Notes: generated from the letters alone by a model not told the origin. Shown: positions 20,457 to 34,963, counted from the first letter of the stretch. The stretch is DNA of 64,000 bases from Yarrowia lipolytica (GCF_001761485.1 NC_090774.1:310001-374000), one strand, 5' to 3'. Numbers and translations are program-made.

Positions 20457-22089
20457 GATTGATATTTCAGATTTGTTCAAATACTGACGCAATGAAATAA
20501 TCGTACAGAAAGAGAAAAGAGAAACGGGCGCCGAGCAAGATGGTCTAGTTTATATATGAAAAGCAGCGTTGACAGGCTGATTAGGCTTCTTAACTTTAAG
20601 GTTAGACTTTTTGACATTCAATTGACTTTCTCCCTACTGTCCCAACCCAAGGTACATGAAAAAGCTCCGGTTTAGCCGAGCGTTTACGTGGCCCTATAAC
20701 AACCTCATGCCACCGCCTAAAGTGGTGCTACCTGGCAGCCAAACAGAGGGATTCCCTCTTGTCACTAAATATCCATCTCTCAGGGGCTAATCCCGAAACT
20801 CCGGCAGCCATTGAGCATGTGGCACATGTAGCACAGCGGTTTACATCTCGTTACCTCCCAGCTTCCGTTGCTTGACTCCGAACTTTGTTCCATGAAATTC
20901 CCTCACCATTTTCCAGGCCAAACGATACTATTTGATAGCTCATTCGGTACGTGCTAGCCACGGCTATCACTCCACTGCACCGGGCCAACCTCCATGTAAT
21001 TGTGTCCAAGTCAGGTGGTGTTTTCAGTCGCGTAGCCCAGTGCACGAAAATTTTCACATCTCGGTACGTACCCCAGCTTTCAATTTCACATTTTCTGGGG
21101 AATAAGCCTCGGATGTAGCCGGAACTCCTTTGACGTCACCCTTGCCACTGCTTGTGAATGAAAACTCAATTCAGAGTAGTATGGGGTATTGCCGAGCAGG
21201 TCCGAGGCCAAAAAATGTACCTGACATTCACTAGCGTTTAGATCCATCCAATGTTACGAGATGTATTCCAGCAGCTGCCCGCTCTTCCCGGGCCACTGTG
21301 TTCTGCTGCATTTTCCTCCATTCCGTAGACCTACTATTCATTTGGCAAAAGAAGATAAAAAAAATGCAATTTTCGCATGCATGTCTCTCTCAGTTCTCGT
21401 CATTCGGAAGGCGTGTTCAGTGATGCTGACGGATCAATATAGGAAAGGGGCTGCACTTGTAGGGCCTTGTGGATCTCCTGGAACAAAAAACACCCCTCGG
21501 GTTTTCCGAGTCGAACATGCAAACGTTCATATGCACAAGGTCTTTCTCCCTCTGAAGTCTGGAGTCTTGGTATAACCTTGTGCGTAGTCTCCATCCATCC
21601 GAGAGCACTGAAAAACTCATCATGCATGGATCAATAGCCCGGGTTAGTTGGTTCATGTGAGCCCACACTCATGTGACCTCAATCGGCTCGCAGGACGTAT
21701 TTTTTCCGCTACTCTGGCTGTCAAACACTTTCACAGCAACGGTCTTGTAACCTACTGCGGACAAATTTGGAATCTGCATGGTGGAGGAAATTGATCCGAT
21801 AGCCGGGTAACCCCTTGTAACGTTTCGTGGCTGTTGGAAGGCGTGCATGTTGGTGGGTTAGGGCTTAAATGTCGAGGCCTCCTTCGAGGGGGGTTACCCT
21901 ACAGTTGGGAGGTTCGTTGATGGATTTTTGAAGCTCGAAAATATGAAGCTTAGCACACAAACACGAATCGAACACACGCTACACACGCCTTCTGTGAGGC
22001 CGAACTGTATTTTTAAAAAATCCAAACATCGAAGTCAGCTGTGTTCACCAGAAGCACTTTCATCTAGCACCTGATCCCAAATCAACATA
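20457..22089. other. Divergent promoter region citrate synthase / Nup170
   Basis: No gene seen in 1.6 kb. A TATA element for citrate synthase lies at 20551-20557. CCTCGG occurs at 21107-21112. The stretch just before the nucleoporin ATG is A/C-rich leader sequence. Confidence 0.5.
20551..20557 (-). promoter_or_regulatory. TATA box of citrate synthase
   Basis: TATATAT lies about 95 bp upstream of the citrate synthase ATG, read on the minus strand. Confidence 0.6.
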
Positions 22090-25000
22090 ATGGTACCCAA
22101 CAAGAGGTCCAGTGGGTCCTTTGGTGGATTTGCAAACAATGCTGCTGGGTCATCGACCCCAGGAACAACCCCGCCCAACAGGAGCCGATCCTCGATGGGC
22201 AACCATTCGACCGGCAAGGTTAGCAACTCGAGCTTTGGAAATGCATTGAGACCCTCAGCCGGCCTCCACAACGGACACAATGGCCTCGCCTCTTCCTCTG
22301 TCCCTGGACTTGGGAATGGTGTGGTCAATCACGTTCTTGGAGCAGTCCCCATCTCGTCATCATCGTCAAGCTGGCTCCAGACCAAGAAGCCCAAGGAGTT
22401 AGGTACAGTGTCTGTCAACGAGATGTCGGCCAAGCAGCCCCTCGAGCTTGGCTCCGAGTTCGTGGAAGCCTACCTCAACAGAGACGACAAGTATCCTGAG
22501 TTGGATAGACTTGTGATGCGTGAGTATGAGAGGAGGAATCTCCTGCTTTGGACGACATACTAACCACAGAGGGACAATTGTCCGAATACATTTTTGCTCA
22601 GTCTGGTGACTTGGGAGCACTGACGCCATTCACACGAACGGAGGTTATCAATATGCCTGACGAGCTCTATGAGCAATACAACCACACGGAGACAAGCACC
22701 AAGATGGGCATGTTCTCAGAGATTGACCGAATCTGGATGACTGTGGACAACCGAATCTACTTCTGGTCCTACATCGATCAAGCCTACCATGCCTTCGAGG
22801 GACTGGAGCACACAATCACGTCGGTGAGTCTGGTAAAACCCAAGGCCAACACCTTCATCGACCTTATTTCGCATGTTTTGGTCCTCACCACCCCACTAGA
22901 GGTCTACCTCGTTGCCGTGGGATACAACAAGACCACAGATGAGTTTGAGCTTTTCGATACGGGCATGCACACCTCTATCAAGGGTCTGGATGTGGACCAG
23001 GTTATTGCTTCCAAGGACACTGGAAGAGTTTTCTTCACAGGTCCTGGCGACGGCACCAACGTCTACGAGCTTATCTACAATAATCAGGACAGATGGTTCC
23101 GAGACAAGTGTTCCAAGGTCTGCCGAACCAAGAACAGCATTGTCGCTTCTTTGCAACCCATTGCTATCGGTGAGGTTGCTGGTGAAGGTACTGGCATTCT
23201 GGGTAAACTGGTGAGTTCCTTCCTCCCATCTCATGAGCGAGAGGTGATTGTTCAGATGGTCATTGACGACTCCAGAAAGCTGTTATACACTCTGTCATCC
23301 ACCTCTACTATGAGAGTGTACCACATGGCCACCGATGATCTGAAACTCACCTTCACTTACACCTTCCCCCAAGTGCTGTCTCATCTGCAGATGATCACCG
23401 CCAGCACCCCTACCTCGCATGCGCCCAATCACGGCGCCCATGGTCACGCGCATGGCCACGGTACTGCTTCTCATACCGGAACCAACAGCCGTACCAAGCC
23501 GGCTACTCCCCTCATCTCCAAGCAAACCAAGATTGTTTCCATCAAGCCCGTCATGGCTACTGAGTCTTCTCAAATCCATCTCGTGGCTGTGACCTCTTCC
23601 GGCTGGAGATTGTACATTCGGGCTGCGCGATCTTACACCTTTGGTGCTGGAGGAACGGCACCTTCTGCATCCAACCCCCCCACATTCATGCAGGTGATCC
23701 AGGTTCGGTTCCCTCCTTCCTCCAGCCCCGAGGCCGTGCCTCCCATGCAGTCCAAGGTTCTGAGCGGCACCCTGGGCACCTCTCGTCTCTTTGAGCCTGG
23801 CCACTTCTTTGCTGTGGTCCCTGCCGAGACTGAGGAGGAGGGTGATAAGGCCATGCCCACGTCAGACCGAGTTTTTGTGGCTGCTCCCGACACCGGACGA
23901 ATCCTGTACCAGCAGTCATCTCTGGCTGCAGCTGCTAACCCTGTTTACATTGAGAACGCCTCCTTCCTTGAGGTGGATGGTTTCGTGCAATCTATCCAGC
24001 TTCTTACTCCTCCATTCCGAGCCACAAACCATCCCGAGGGCTTCGGAAATGAGTCTGCCTGTCAATACGAAAAGTCTGCCCATCAGAAGGTTGCCGTTCT
24101 CACCCAGACTGGTCTCCATATTTATGAACGAACTCTTCCCTATGAGACCTTCCAGCGTCTTGGAGGCGATGTCAAGACTTTCTTTGACCTCTACGGCCGA
24201 ACCGAGACTTGTGCTACTGCCCTGTCTCTGGCTTCCATGAATATTTCGTCCCCTGAGGAGCGAGAGCTGGCCCGAAAGGTCTACATTGAGGTCGGTGGAC
24301 GAGCCCACCTCGTCGACGATGACACTAACTATGGTATTACTGCTGCCAGTGTGACCCCTACCGGTACCACCTCTTCTCCCCCACAGGTTGTCAAGCTGTC
24401 GGGCAGATTTGAAGGCCTGGCCACCTACCTTTCTCGAGCCATCCGGCCCCTTTGGCAGCAAAACGTCTTTGCCCTGGTGCCCCGAGTCGTCAACGGCGAG
24501 GCCAAGGAACAGTTTGTGCTCAAGCTATCGCGAGAACACATTGAGGATGCCCAAGTACGTCTCATTGAGATCAGCGAGTTCCTGACTAAGAACAAGACCT
24601 TCATCGAGGGTCTTGCTGGAGCCGACCGAGTGGTTCTGGGCGGAAACCGAGCCGAAGAGACCGCTCTTCTTGCTGAACATACCGCTCTCAATGCTCTTGT
24701 CAAGTTGGTAAACAACATGAAGGAGGCCACAGCTCTTCTGCAGCTGCTCCAAGACGAAACTGCATCTGCCCCCAACGGAATTGAGAGTATCATGGTGTAC
24801 CTCACTCCTGCTGCTCGAGAGCAGATGGCTAAGCTCAAGTTCTTCGAGCTGGTCACTCGAAAGGCTGGCATTGATCTGGCCAAGGAGCTTGTCACCTGTC
24901 TTGTCAACAAGGCCATTGCTGATGGAGGATCGGTTGAGTCTGTGGCTAGTATCCTTGAGGATCGATGCAACTCGTACTGTTCTGCATCGGATGTTCTTAC

Positions 25001-26444
25001 TTACAAGGCCATTGAAGCTCTTAAGCGAGCCAAGGACGTAGGTGTTCGAGACCCTGAGCTTCGACAACAGCTGCTGGCTGAGTCCGTCAGACTGTTTGAG
25101 AAGACTGCCGGAAGCCTCAGCATCGACTCTCTTTCCGAGTCCATCGATCTCTACTGCGAACAGGGATACTACACTGGGGCCATTCAGGTTGCTCTTTCTG
25201 TTGCTCAGGAGATGGACAGAGCCAATGTTGCTGCAGCATACATCCTTGATGACATGCCTGAAGGTGATGTTCGTCAAGAGACTTACGAGAAGCGAGTTAA
25301 GGTCTACTCGATGGTTTTTGGAGTGCTTGAGCGAGTGGTTGAGGATTCTCCCGTCAACTCCCCTGTCCCCAACGAGGCTTATGACATTGCCCTGGCTTCC
25401 ACCGATGAGGTCTTCCAGTACTGTTTCTACGACTGGTTCATCGAGACTGGAAACTCGGCTCGTTTGCTGGACCTCGACACCCCTTACATTCTGCCTTACC
25501 TTGTTAACAATGCGAAGAAGAGCGTGAACATGGCCGACCTGCTGTGGTGTTATTATCAGATGCGAGGCAGCGTCATTTCTGCTGCCGAGGTTCTGTTCGA
25601 CATTGCCACCTCGACCAAGTTTGTGCTTCCTCTGGCTCAGCGAATTGAGTGTCTGTCCCGAGCCCGAGGCTACGTCAACTGCCCTGCCCCCATCACTTCT
25701 CGGCAGCAGCTTGCTCAGCTGACCACCCGAATCCAGGAGCTCCTTGAGGTTTCTTCTATCCAGGATGACATTCTCACAAACGTCAAAAAAGACCCCCGGT
25801 TCCATGATGCTCGACGTCAGGAGACCATGGCCAAACTTGATGGCCCTATCATGGGTGTTTCTGAGCTTTTTAACCTGTATGCCGACCCCCTGCAATACCT
25901 TGAGTCTTGTTTGGCTTTATTCCAGGTGTCTGACTACCGACAGAACGATGAGATTCTCAACTGCTGGAACAAGCTCATTGTGCAGACCGACCAGAAGGGA
26001 GAGGAGGACCACGACGGTGACCGCGCTCAGTCTTACGAGTACGTTGCCAACATGGTGCAGCGTCTCGGTAAGCAGTTCATGGTGTCTGAGTTTGTCTTCC
26101 CTTATGACCAGCTTATCCCTATTCTGGAGCTCTATAGAGTCCAGCACCAGCCAGACTCTCCGGTTGGATGGGTTGTCGACACATTCCTTGGTGCATCTCT
26201 TGGCTACGAGACTGTCTACACCTGTCTGTCGGACATGATTGAGCGACGGGAGTACCCCTTCTCCGAGGAGCATGCCATGCGATTGCTGGCTCTGGATGTT
26301 ATTTATCTTTTGGAAAAGTGGTTGGCTGAGAGCCGGGGCATCGCGCAGATCCAGAATGTAGTTAGTGCCGATATGCTCGACACTCTGGAGCAGTACACGA
26401 GCCAAGGAGACGTTGCAGGTCTGCGAAGACGACTGCGAATTTAA
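22090..26444 (+). CDS. NUP170: Nup170/Nup157 (Nup155-type) inner-ring nucleoporin
   Basis: Exons 22090-22519 and 22570-26444 around a 50-nt intron (GTGAGT ... CTAACCACAG) give 1434 aa. After a Ser/Gly/Asn-rich start (SFGGFANN) comes the conserved N-terminal beta-propeller region: LDRLVM joined to QGQLSEYIFAQSGDL, then MGMFSEIDRIWMTVDNRIYFW and the repeating propeller strands. The rest is a long helical solenoid (VSRAIRPLWQQNVFALVPRV, EYEKRVKVYSMVFGVLERV region). Nup155-type proteins form the inner ring of the nuclear pore, bind the pore membrane and anchor Nup53/Nup59. A His/Gly-rich insert (HAPNHGAHGHAHGHG) interrupts the propeller near residue 290. The assignment to the Nup157/170 family is firm. 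Which of the two duplicated S. cerevisiae genes it equals is meaningless here, as one copy is expected. Confidence 0.92.
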
Positions 26445-26701
26445 TATGTATAGATAATAATAAATGTAACATAAGTTGATTAACAATATGCATGCGATGA
26501 AGGTATTGGAAGGTATGAACCGGTACTTGTACTTGTACTGTGGCTGCTGTACACATAAAATATAAAACATTCGCCACAGATTGTACTTATACAATACTTA
26601 CAGGCTAGATACAGAAATACTAGGTACAGGTTCGTTCACGCTGTTACTATTCCACCCAGTTAAACAATACGTTATGCCATTAGTCTATATATATTTTGAT
26701 T

Positions 26702-28765
26702 TTAAAGCTGAGCCTTGACCCATCCCTCAAGGCCGCCCTTGACGATGATCTCCTGGAGGTTCTGTCCGAGCTCTCCGACCTTCTGCTTGAGAATAACGGG
26801 TCCGTTCTTGCCGTCGGTGACGGTGACAGTAGCGGCAGGCACATCCCAGGTGGCGAACCAGCCGGTTCGTCGGGTCAGCTCAGCGGGCTGTCCCTCATAT
26901 CGCTTTCTCAGTTTGTTGATGAGAGCAGGAATCTCAAGAGTCAGCAAGGCGTTGTTGATGGAGTTTCGGGAGAAGATGTTTCCAAAAGAGCCGGCAATGA
27001 CCAATTGCATGTCTCGGGCCAGAATACAGGTGGCGGCCTGCTCTCGGGAAGAACCGGTACCAAAGTTGAAACCAGAGACAATAATGTCTCCAGCGCCGGT
27101 CTTAGAGCCAAAGTCAGGATCGTAGTTCTCCATGCACACCTCGGCCATCTTCTCTCGGGGCACGTCGTCCTGGTAGGTGTACTTTCCGGGGTAGATACCG
27201 TCGGTATTGATGTTGTCGGCGTCACAAAGGACGAGTTCTCCAGTGATCTGTGCGGGGAATCCATCCAGGACCCCTCCACTAGGAGCAGGGTCAGACTCGG
27301 CAGCTTCGGCATCAGCCTCTGCCTCAACTGCCTCAGTAACTGAGATGGAGGAAGACACACCCTTAGCTCCGGGAACGGGAGAGCCGTAGACTTCCTCGGG
27401 GAAACCAATCTTACCGAGAACAGCAGAAGCAGCGACAACCTCGGGAGAGGCCAGGTAGGCCAAGGCATCCTTGGAGCCCATTCGGCCCTTGAAGTTTCGG
27501 TTGGTAGCAGAGATACCGACCTCGCCGTCTTCGAGAAGACCAGTTCCGAGACCGATGCAGGGGCCACAGCCGGCAGGGAGAGGCTTGGCTCCGGCATTGA
27601 TGAGAGTCTGCCAGGCTCCAGAGGCCTCGGCGTCCTTCTGGACAAAGGAAGAAGCAGCGGCGACATAGAACTCGACGCCTTCAGCGACCTTGTTGTTCTT
27701 GATCACGTTGGCAGCAGCCTCGATATCGGACAGTCGAGAGTTGGTGCAGGACACAAGGTAGGCCTTGTTGATCTTGATGTCCTGGGCAGACAGATCAGCC
27801 AGGGAGTTGTACACCTTGACGGAGTTGGGTCCAGACAGGAATGGAGAGAGAGTAGACAGATCAATGGTCAGGTTCTTGGCATACTTGGCGTCGGTATCGG
27901 CCTGAACAGCGTCCTTGAGAGCAGCGACAGTGCCGTCATTCACTCGAGCATGAGGCTGAGGAAGTCGAGTCAGACGGTACTCGTACCACTGTCGGAGAGT
28001 CTCATCAACAGGGAAAAGACCAGTAAGGGCACCCCACTCGGTGGTCATGTTAGCAATAGTGAGTCGCTCGTCGACAGACAGGTGCTCAACACCGTCTCCA
28101 ACAAACTCAATGGCGTGGTTGAGAACCTCGTCGTTGTTGAAGATACCACAGAGAGCGATAATCACGTCCTTACCAAACACGCCGGCAGGAAGCTGGCCCT
28201 TAAGCTCGACACGAGCAACAGGGGGAATCTGCCACCAAGTCTGTCCAGTAGCCCACACGGATGCAGCGTCGGTTCGGACAATGGGTGTACCCAGGCAACC
28301 GATACCTCCATACATGTTCGAGTGTGAGTCAGAAGCGACAGTGAGGTTGTAAGGGAAAGCGTAGCCCTCCTCGACCATAACCTGGTGGCCAATACCTCGG
28401 CCGGCGGGGTAGAAATCGATGCCCTGCTCTCCGGCAAAGTTCTCGATGTTGGCATACTTCTCTAGGTTCTTCTCAGACTTGTTCTGGACATCGTGATCAA
28501 GAGTCATGACCACTTGCCGGTTGTCCTTGACAGCCTTGGCTCCAAGGCCCTTGAACTTGGTGGCAACGGGCCATGAGTTGTCGTGTGTCATGCAGTGGCT
28601 GGGTCGAATGGAAACATAATCTCCACTCTGGACCTGCTTGCCTTCAGGAAGGCCGACGGCATATCGCTGGACGATCTTCTCGGTCAGGTTCTGGGGGATG
28701 CGCTTTGTGGAGTATCGTCGCACCAGGAGTGTTTGTGTGACTGCTCGATTTCTGAATGCAAACAT
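26702..28765 (-). CDS. LYS4: Homoaconitase, mitochondrial (lysine biosynthesis)
   Basis: 687 aa from [20 protein letters not shown], an Arg-rich mitochondrial presequence. An in-frame ATG 12 codons upstream is less likely because MFAF gives a cleaner presequence. The aconitase fold is complete: the 4Fe-4S cluster ligands are Cys340 (SCTNSR), Cys400 and Cys403 (GCGPCIG). The segments [13 protein letters not shown] and [15 protein letters not shown] are present, as is the small swivel domain. Long identical blocks with S. cerevisiae Lys4 ([19 protein letters not shown]) separate it from aconitase Aco1. It converts homocitrate to homoisocitrate in the alpha-aminoadipate route of fungi. It is convergent with NUP170, with 257 bp between the stops. 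Confidence 0.96.
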   Translation of the reverse strand: MFAFRNRAVTQTLLVRRYSTKRIPQNLTEKIVQRYAVGLPEGKQVQSGDYVSIRPSHCMTHDNSWPVATKFKGLGAKAVKDNRQVVMTLDHDVQNKSEKNLEKYANIENFAGEQGIDFYPAGRGIGHQVMVEEGYAFPYNLTVASDSHSNMYGGIGCLGTPIVRTDAASVWATGQTWWQIPPVARVELKGQLPAGVFGKDVIIALCGIFNNDEVLNHAIEFVGDGVEHLSVDERLTIANMTTEWGALTGLFPVDETLRQWYEYRLTRLPQPHARVNDGTVAALKDAVQADTDAKYAKNLTIDLSTLSPFLSGPNSVKVYNSLADLSAQDIKINKAYLVSCTNSRLSDIEAAANVIKNNKVAEGVEFYVAAASSFVQKDAEASGAWQTLINAGAKPLPAGCGPCIGLGTGLLEDGEVGISATNRNFKGRMGSKDALAYLASPEVVAASAVLGKIGFPEEVYGSPVPGAKGVSSSISVTEAVEAEADAEAAESDPAPSGGVLDGFPAQITGELVLCDADNINTDGIYPGKYTYQDDVPREKMAEVCMENYDPDFGSKTGAGDIIVSGFNFGTGSSREQAATCILARDMQLVIAGSFGNIFSRNSINNALLTLEIPALINKLRKRYEGQPAELTRRTGWFATWDVPAATVTVTDGKNGPVILKQKVGELGQNLQEIIVKGGLEGWVKAQL

Positions 28766-29648
28766 TTTTGGTGAGCTGTGTTTGTGGAACTGGTCTTTCA
28801 CAAATTGTCAAGAGAGATCAGATCGCCCAATGGAAAAGAACCCATTGCTGACTCCTAAACTCTACTGTGACATAACTTTACTATGACTCTTTCAGCACGT
28901 GATGCAAGATAAGAAGACAAATCTTGGGGTTTGCTGAGACATGAAGAAACTCATTGGTATTGTTTAGTGATTTCTTCGGTTTCAGGAGTAGTTGGAGTTC
29001 AATCACCGTACCTTTCGGAACTTCTCAAAAATCTCTTAGCTGAAAAGATCTGAAATTTGACATGGATATTTTTCATTAAGGTGTGAGTTTAGGTGGGGAG
29101 ACGAACGCCATTGTGTGTGGGAGAGACTGCCAGTATGGCGCGTAAATTAAGTTGTCTCATTAACAACAGTCTGCAGATGAGCCGAAATTCGGGAGAAATG
29201 CGGGATGGGATTTTACTTGGTGGTGTGGGTTTTATAGGTGGTGGTTTTGTTTTTATCCCGATCATGTCCGTTCTGAATTTCACGCTTCTTGTGCAAGTAT
29301 TGTACAGTTCATGTTTGTCAGGGAACATACAAGTGTACTTGTACAAGCTAATTTGGGATGGTATATTGAAATGAGCTAATAACAGTACAACTGCAAGTAC
29401 AAGTACATGTACTCGCAACTCTGGGATACAGAATAGTGCAGAAAACGATGTGGCGTTTGTAACTGCTAAAACCGAACCCCCAAACATTTGTACAAGTACT
29501 CGTAGCAACCGCTGCCCAGTGCAACATACACTGTACATAGTTGTACCTGTAAGTGCTCTCTCCTGCAACCTCTCATCCCCATATGCATTCCTCTCACATG
29601 CAGACCATAAGAAATAATTGTGCTGCACACTGAACACCAACAACGTCT
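28766..29648. other. Divergent spacer LYS4 / DEAH-like gene
   Basis: No supported gene. Two overlapping open frames (one on each strand at about 29090-29640) have no recognisable domain. GTAC words cluster at 29290-29420. Confidence 0.5.
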
Positions 29649-31298
29649 ATGAATCTTGCTCAATGGAGCATCATACAAAATGGTGCAAAAATTGTCGCAC
29701 ACATGGGGACCGGTAACAATGCCTACATCATCGCATGTTACTCTAATTCACGCCCAGCTGTCATGCTGCCACTCCTCATTCAGATGAATCACACCAACAC
29801 CAACATTGCTGTTGTGGTGCACACAGAGACAGCTGCAAAGAGATATTCCAAGGAGATTGAAGAGACGTCAAAAGTTGCAGGCACACCATGTTCGTCGCAG
29901 TGTTTCCTCCGGTGGGATTCACTACCAATAGATTCAAAGTGCACCTACTTCACTCCCGAATCATTCCTGAAAGCATTTGGACAGCAGCAGGAGATTCCAT
30001 ACACCCACATTATTGTTCTAGACACACATGAAAGATTGCAATGGGGTGAAACGGTCCTGGCGGTTCTCAAGAAGGTATACACCGGACCTCTTGTTCTCTG
30101 CTGTTCTCCTCTTCCTAAGGCAATAGGGTACCTCCAAGATTTCTACGAGGGAGCTTCAATCATAGCTCTACAGGACATAGAAGTCGTAGACATGCACTAT
30201 CTTGATCACCCCTCGTGTAATCTGGTGGATACTGCCGTTGACACCGCAGTCAACATTAGCAGCATGGAGGGAGATGGTCATATCATAATGTTTCTATCTA
30301 CACGTGAGGAAGTACTCTTGGTGATACGAGGGATCAATGACCGTCTCCAATCTCAACAGAAAGGAGGGGATGTCAGCGTGGTGCCCTTCTACAAGGCCAT
30401 GAAAAGAGAAGAACTGGAGGAGCTATATGATGCCCTAGACAAGAGAGGAGGACGAACGATCATTGTCGCCACAGCGATGGCTCAAGATTACACGTCTCTC
30501 CCGCCTGATATTAAGTACGTCGTCGACTCTGGACTGCAAACCTCACAAGAAGGAAAGCAGATATGGGCTACCAAGCTGGATTGCGAGATTCGAGCCAATC
30601 GAGTATCCTCTACTGGGGGAAAGGTATACCGACTATTCACTGAAGAGATGTTCGAGGACCTTATTGACATGTGTCCTGCCGAGGTCATGGTCGACAAACT
30701 GGATCAAGTAGTCCTCTATTGGCTCTCGCTCGGTGTAAAAAACATCCTTACCCTGGAGACTCCTTCCAAGTACCCTCAGAGGCTTCTTTCATCAGCTTTA
30801 ACGACTCTGCACCACGCTAGCTTGATATCAAACGATGGCCAGCTTACAAGAGTCGCACAAAGTGTGTCATCACTCTCTATCTGCCTGCCTTTTATTCCCA
30901 CACGCTTCATAGCTGCTATTGGACATTCACTAAGCGAATCCTGCACGTCACAGATCTTGAGTATCGTCGCAATGGAGCTCGCTGGAGGACTGAACGAGGC
31001 GTACTACACCCCCAAGGAGGTTGTGAAGCGAGAGGAGGCCAAGAACATCCATGCATTGTTCCAAGTGGAGGAGGGACCTTATATCACCCTGTTGAACATA
31101 TACGAATCCGCGTGTACACCAAAACTGAAACACACGAGATGGTTTGTTGAGCATTTTCTCAACTACCAAATGATCAGGATGGCTACAAACATTCGCCACG
31201 AGCTAGCTTCTGTTATTGGTGTTGGAGCCGTAAACGCCGATAAAGATGAGCAGATGACCGGTTGCTTGGAGATCGTGAAGAGGTATTTTGACGAGTAA
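29649..31298 (+). CDS. DEAH-box helicase-like protein lacking the ATPase motifs
   Basis: 549 aa. The order of elements follows a DHX/Prp43-type helicase core: RecA1, RecA2 (HIIMFLSTREEV, VSVVPFYKAM, GGRTIIVATAMAQDYTSLPP, IKYVVDSGLQ), then a winged-helix and ratchet-like part (LDQVVLYWLSLGVKNILTLETP). The signature motifs are altered. Motif I reads HMGTGNNA at 18-25 instead of GETGSGKT, motif II DTHER at 125-129 instead of DEAHER, motif III CSP instead of SAT, and motif VI RANRVSSTGG instead of QRAGRAGRTG. The frame is long and uninterrupted, so this looks like a kept pseudo-enzyme and not a decaying gene. It probably cannot hydrolyse ATP. A structural role in splicing or ribosome assembly is a guess from the parent family. 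I know no S. cerevisiae counterpart. Confidence 0.8.
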   Translation: MNLAQWSIIQNGAKIVAHMGTGNNAYIIACYSNSRPAVMLPLLIQMNHTNTNIAVVVHTETAAKRYSKEIEETSKVAGTPCSSQCFLRWDSLPIDSKCTYFTPESFLKAFGQQQEIPYTHIIVLDTHERLQWGETVLAVLKKVYTGPLVLCCSPLPKAIGYLQDFYEGASIIALQDIEVVDMHYLDHPSCNLVDTAVDTAVNISSMEGDGHIIMFLSTREEVLLVIRGINDRLQSQQKGGDVSVVPFYKAMKREELEELYDALDKRGGRTIIVATAMAQDYTSLPPDIKYVVDSGLQTSQEGKQIWATKLDCEIRANRVSSTGGKVYRLFTEEMFEDLIDMCPAEVMVDKLDQVVLYWLSLGVKNILTLETPSKYPQRLLSSALTTLHHASLISNDGQLTRVAQSVSSLSICLPFIPTRFIAAIGHSLSESCTSQILSIVAMELAGGLNEAYYTPKEVVKREEAKNIHALFQVEEGPYITLLNIYESACTPKLKHTRWFVEHFLNYQMIRMATNIRHELASVIGVGAVNADKDEQMTGCLEIVKRYFDE

Positions 31299-33076
<1,778 letters not shown>

Positions 33077-33246
33077 TGGCGACAGGGATGCACTGAATAT
33101 TTATATGTACAATAGTGATATTAATGAATGCGATGCAATTTATTTAGATCAATATACTAATATCTTGACGGAAGTACACAGGTTGGTCATCCATTTATAC
33201 TGTAAGTACACAATTCACGTATATCTAAACTTCAATTGCAATATCG

Positions 33247-34300
33247 TTACACCTGCTCCTCATCGCCAACCTCGGAATCGAGCTTAGCAACAACACTGAC
33301 CATCTTATCATCGTCGTAAATCTTGAATCCCTCAGACTTAGTCACGCTGGAAAGCTGGACGTTCTTGCTATCGAGCTTCTCCTCCATAACCTGCTTGAGA
33401 ATCTTGAGAACAAGGACCTCGCCCTCCTCGAGAGTCATGTCCTTGTGGTATTCGTTCTGAAGCTCGGCCTGAGCACCTTCGCTACCACTGCCAATAGCCT
33501 TGGCCTCGTATCTGTAGAAGGTTCCTGATGGCTCAGCATGGTAGAGCTGGGCTCCATGGTCATCATCATATCCAGCAATGAGAAGAGCGACACCGAAAGG
33601 ACGAGACATGATTCGCTCCTCACCCTCAGCACCCTCACCGAATCGCAGAGCCAAATCACACACTGCTTGGGTCACCGTCTCAACGTTTATGGGCTCATCA
33701 TAGTATAGGTCATGTTGGACAGACTCCACTCGCGCGTGGTCAATCATGGTTCGGGCATCTGCAGTGAGACCGGACATGGCACAGCCAATGTGTTTGTCGA
33801 TTTCAACGATCTTCTCGATGGATGATGCCTCAAGCAGGGAAGAGGTGATTCGCTTCTCGACTCCGAGAACGACACCATCCTTGGTGGCGACACCAATGGC
33901 TGTGGATCCGAGCTATGTTAGTTGGTGTTATTTGGGATGGACCTATCTTGCTTGATGGCACACGGGTGAGTGGGTGTGATTAGGTAAAAGTGGCGACACA
34001 ACGACGATAGATCGCCAATACCACCAGATTAATGATACAATCGCACTTCTGAGTCGATAGCTCATACTGATCGTTCCATTAAGATGGCCAAATAACCGAT
34101 GATGCGGTTGCTGCTTCTGGCTGAGCTCAAACACCCATGTCCTCATTATGAACCCGTCATCACTATTGTCGTAATTGTGCAACATCTGCACATTGAATAC
34201 TTACTTTGATAGCCTCGAGAGAGTACTCGACCTGGAAAAGTCGGCCTTCGGGAGAGAACGTGCTCACTCCTCGGTCGTATTCACTTCTTGTAAGGAACAT
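33247..34300 (-). CDS. PUP2: 20S proteasome subunit alpha-5
   Basis: Exons 34205-34300 and 33247-33912 around a 292-nt intron (GTAAGT ... CTAACATAG) give 253 aa. Exon 1 encodes [20 protein letters not shown], the invariant N terminus of alpha-5, ending EAIK; exon 2 continues [10 protein letters not shown]. The N-terminal alpha-subunit helix and gate ([19 protein letters not shown]), [12 protein letters not shown] and LALRFGEG are intact. It forms part of the outer ring of the 20S core particle that gates substrate entry. The upstream in-frame ATG at 34387 is ignored because the family starts at MFLTR. A near-match to the proteasome control element (GGTGGCAA) sits about 20 bp before the start. 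Confidence 0.96.
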
Positions 34301-34963
34301 GCTGTGTTGTGGTGATGATGGTGGCAATAAACTGTGATGCGAAGTTGGGGAGTATGGAAGCTTACTTGGATGACCCGAAATCGCCACAAGGGAACATGAA
34401 CCACGATAAGGAGACGGTATTGTAATTAATTAAAAAACTTCGAAGTAGTGAGAGAACAATTGATTATGATATATATATACATATTGACCTTACTGAGATA
34501 TCATCAACATTATTAGTCAGCAAACGACAACGTCCATCGACCGATTACGTGACTTTTCATGGTAAGTGCACCAGTAACTGAAGTAATCGCTGGTAAACTT
34601 TTTTATGATACTTGCTGAAGCCATGAAACACATATTTATAAAAGTTATAATTAAATGAATGTATATGCAGAAAAAAAAAAAAAAACTTGTACGTCCACGA
34701 TGTTTTTCAATGTTCCCTAAATCTTCACATCACCGGTACAGTATGTACTTGTACTCGTACCGCTCCTTACTACAAGCTACAAGTACACTCGTACTGTATG
34801 TCTTTGTACAGTAGCTACAGTACGTACACCCAACCTAAAATAAACAAACGCGAACGCGACAGGACACAATTCGGCTGGGTCTCAGGCTTCTTTTCTACAA
34901 CCGGGAAAGGTGCTTCTCGATTATTCTCTACGCCAATCTGATTAATAACGGTCGATTTATCAA
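34301..34963. other. Divergent spacer PUP2 / SPC97
   Basis: No gene seen. It holds a 15-nt poly-A run at 34671-34685 followed directly by a GTAC-word island (34686-34829). Confidence 0.6.
34686..34829. repeat. GTAC-word island
   Basis: CTTGTACGTCC, GTACAGTATGTACTTGTACT, GTACAGTAGCTACAGTACGT and related words. Confidence 0.6.

Noticed and set aside
24525-25895. 456-codon open frame antisense to NUP170
   Set aside because: Codon-bias shadow of the nucleoporin solenoid.
29089-29643. 184-codon frame on the minus strand between LYS4 and the DEAH-like gene
   Set aside because: No recognisable domain, overlaps a GTAC-word island and promoter DNA, and codon use is unlike that of the neighbours.
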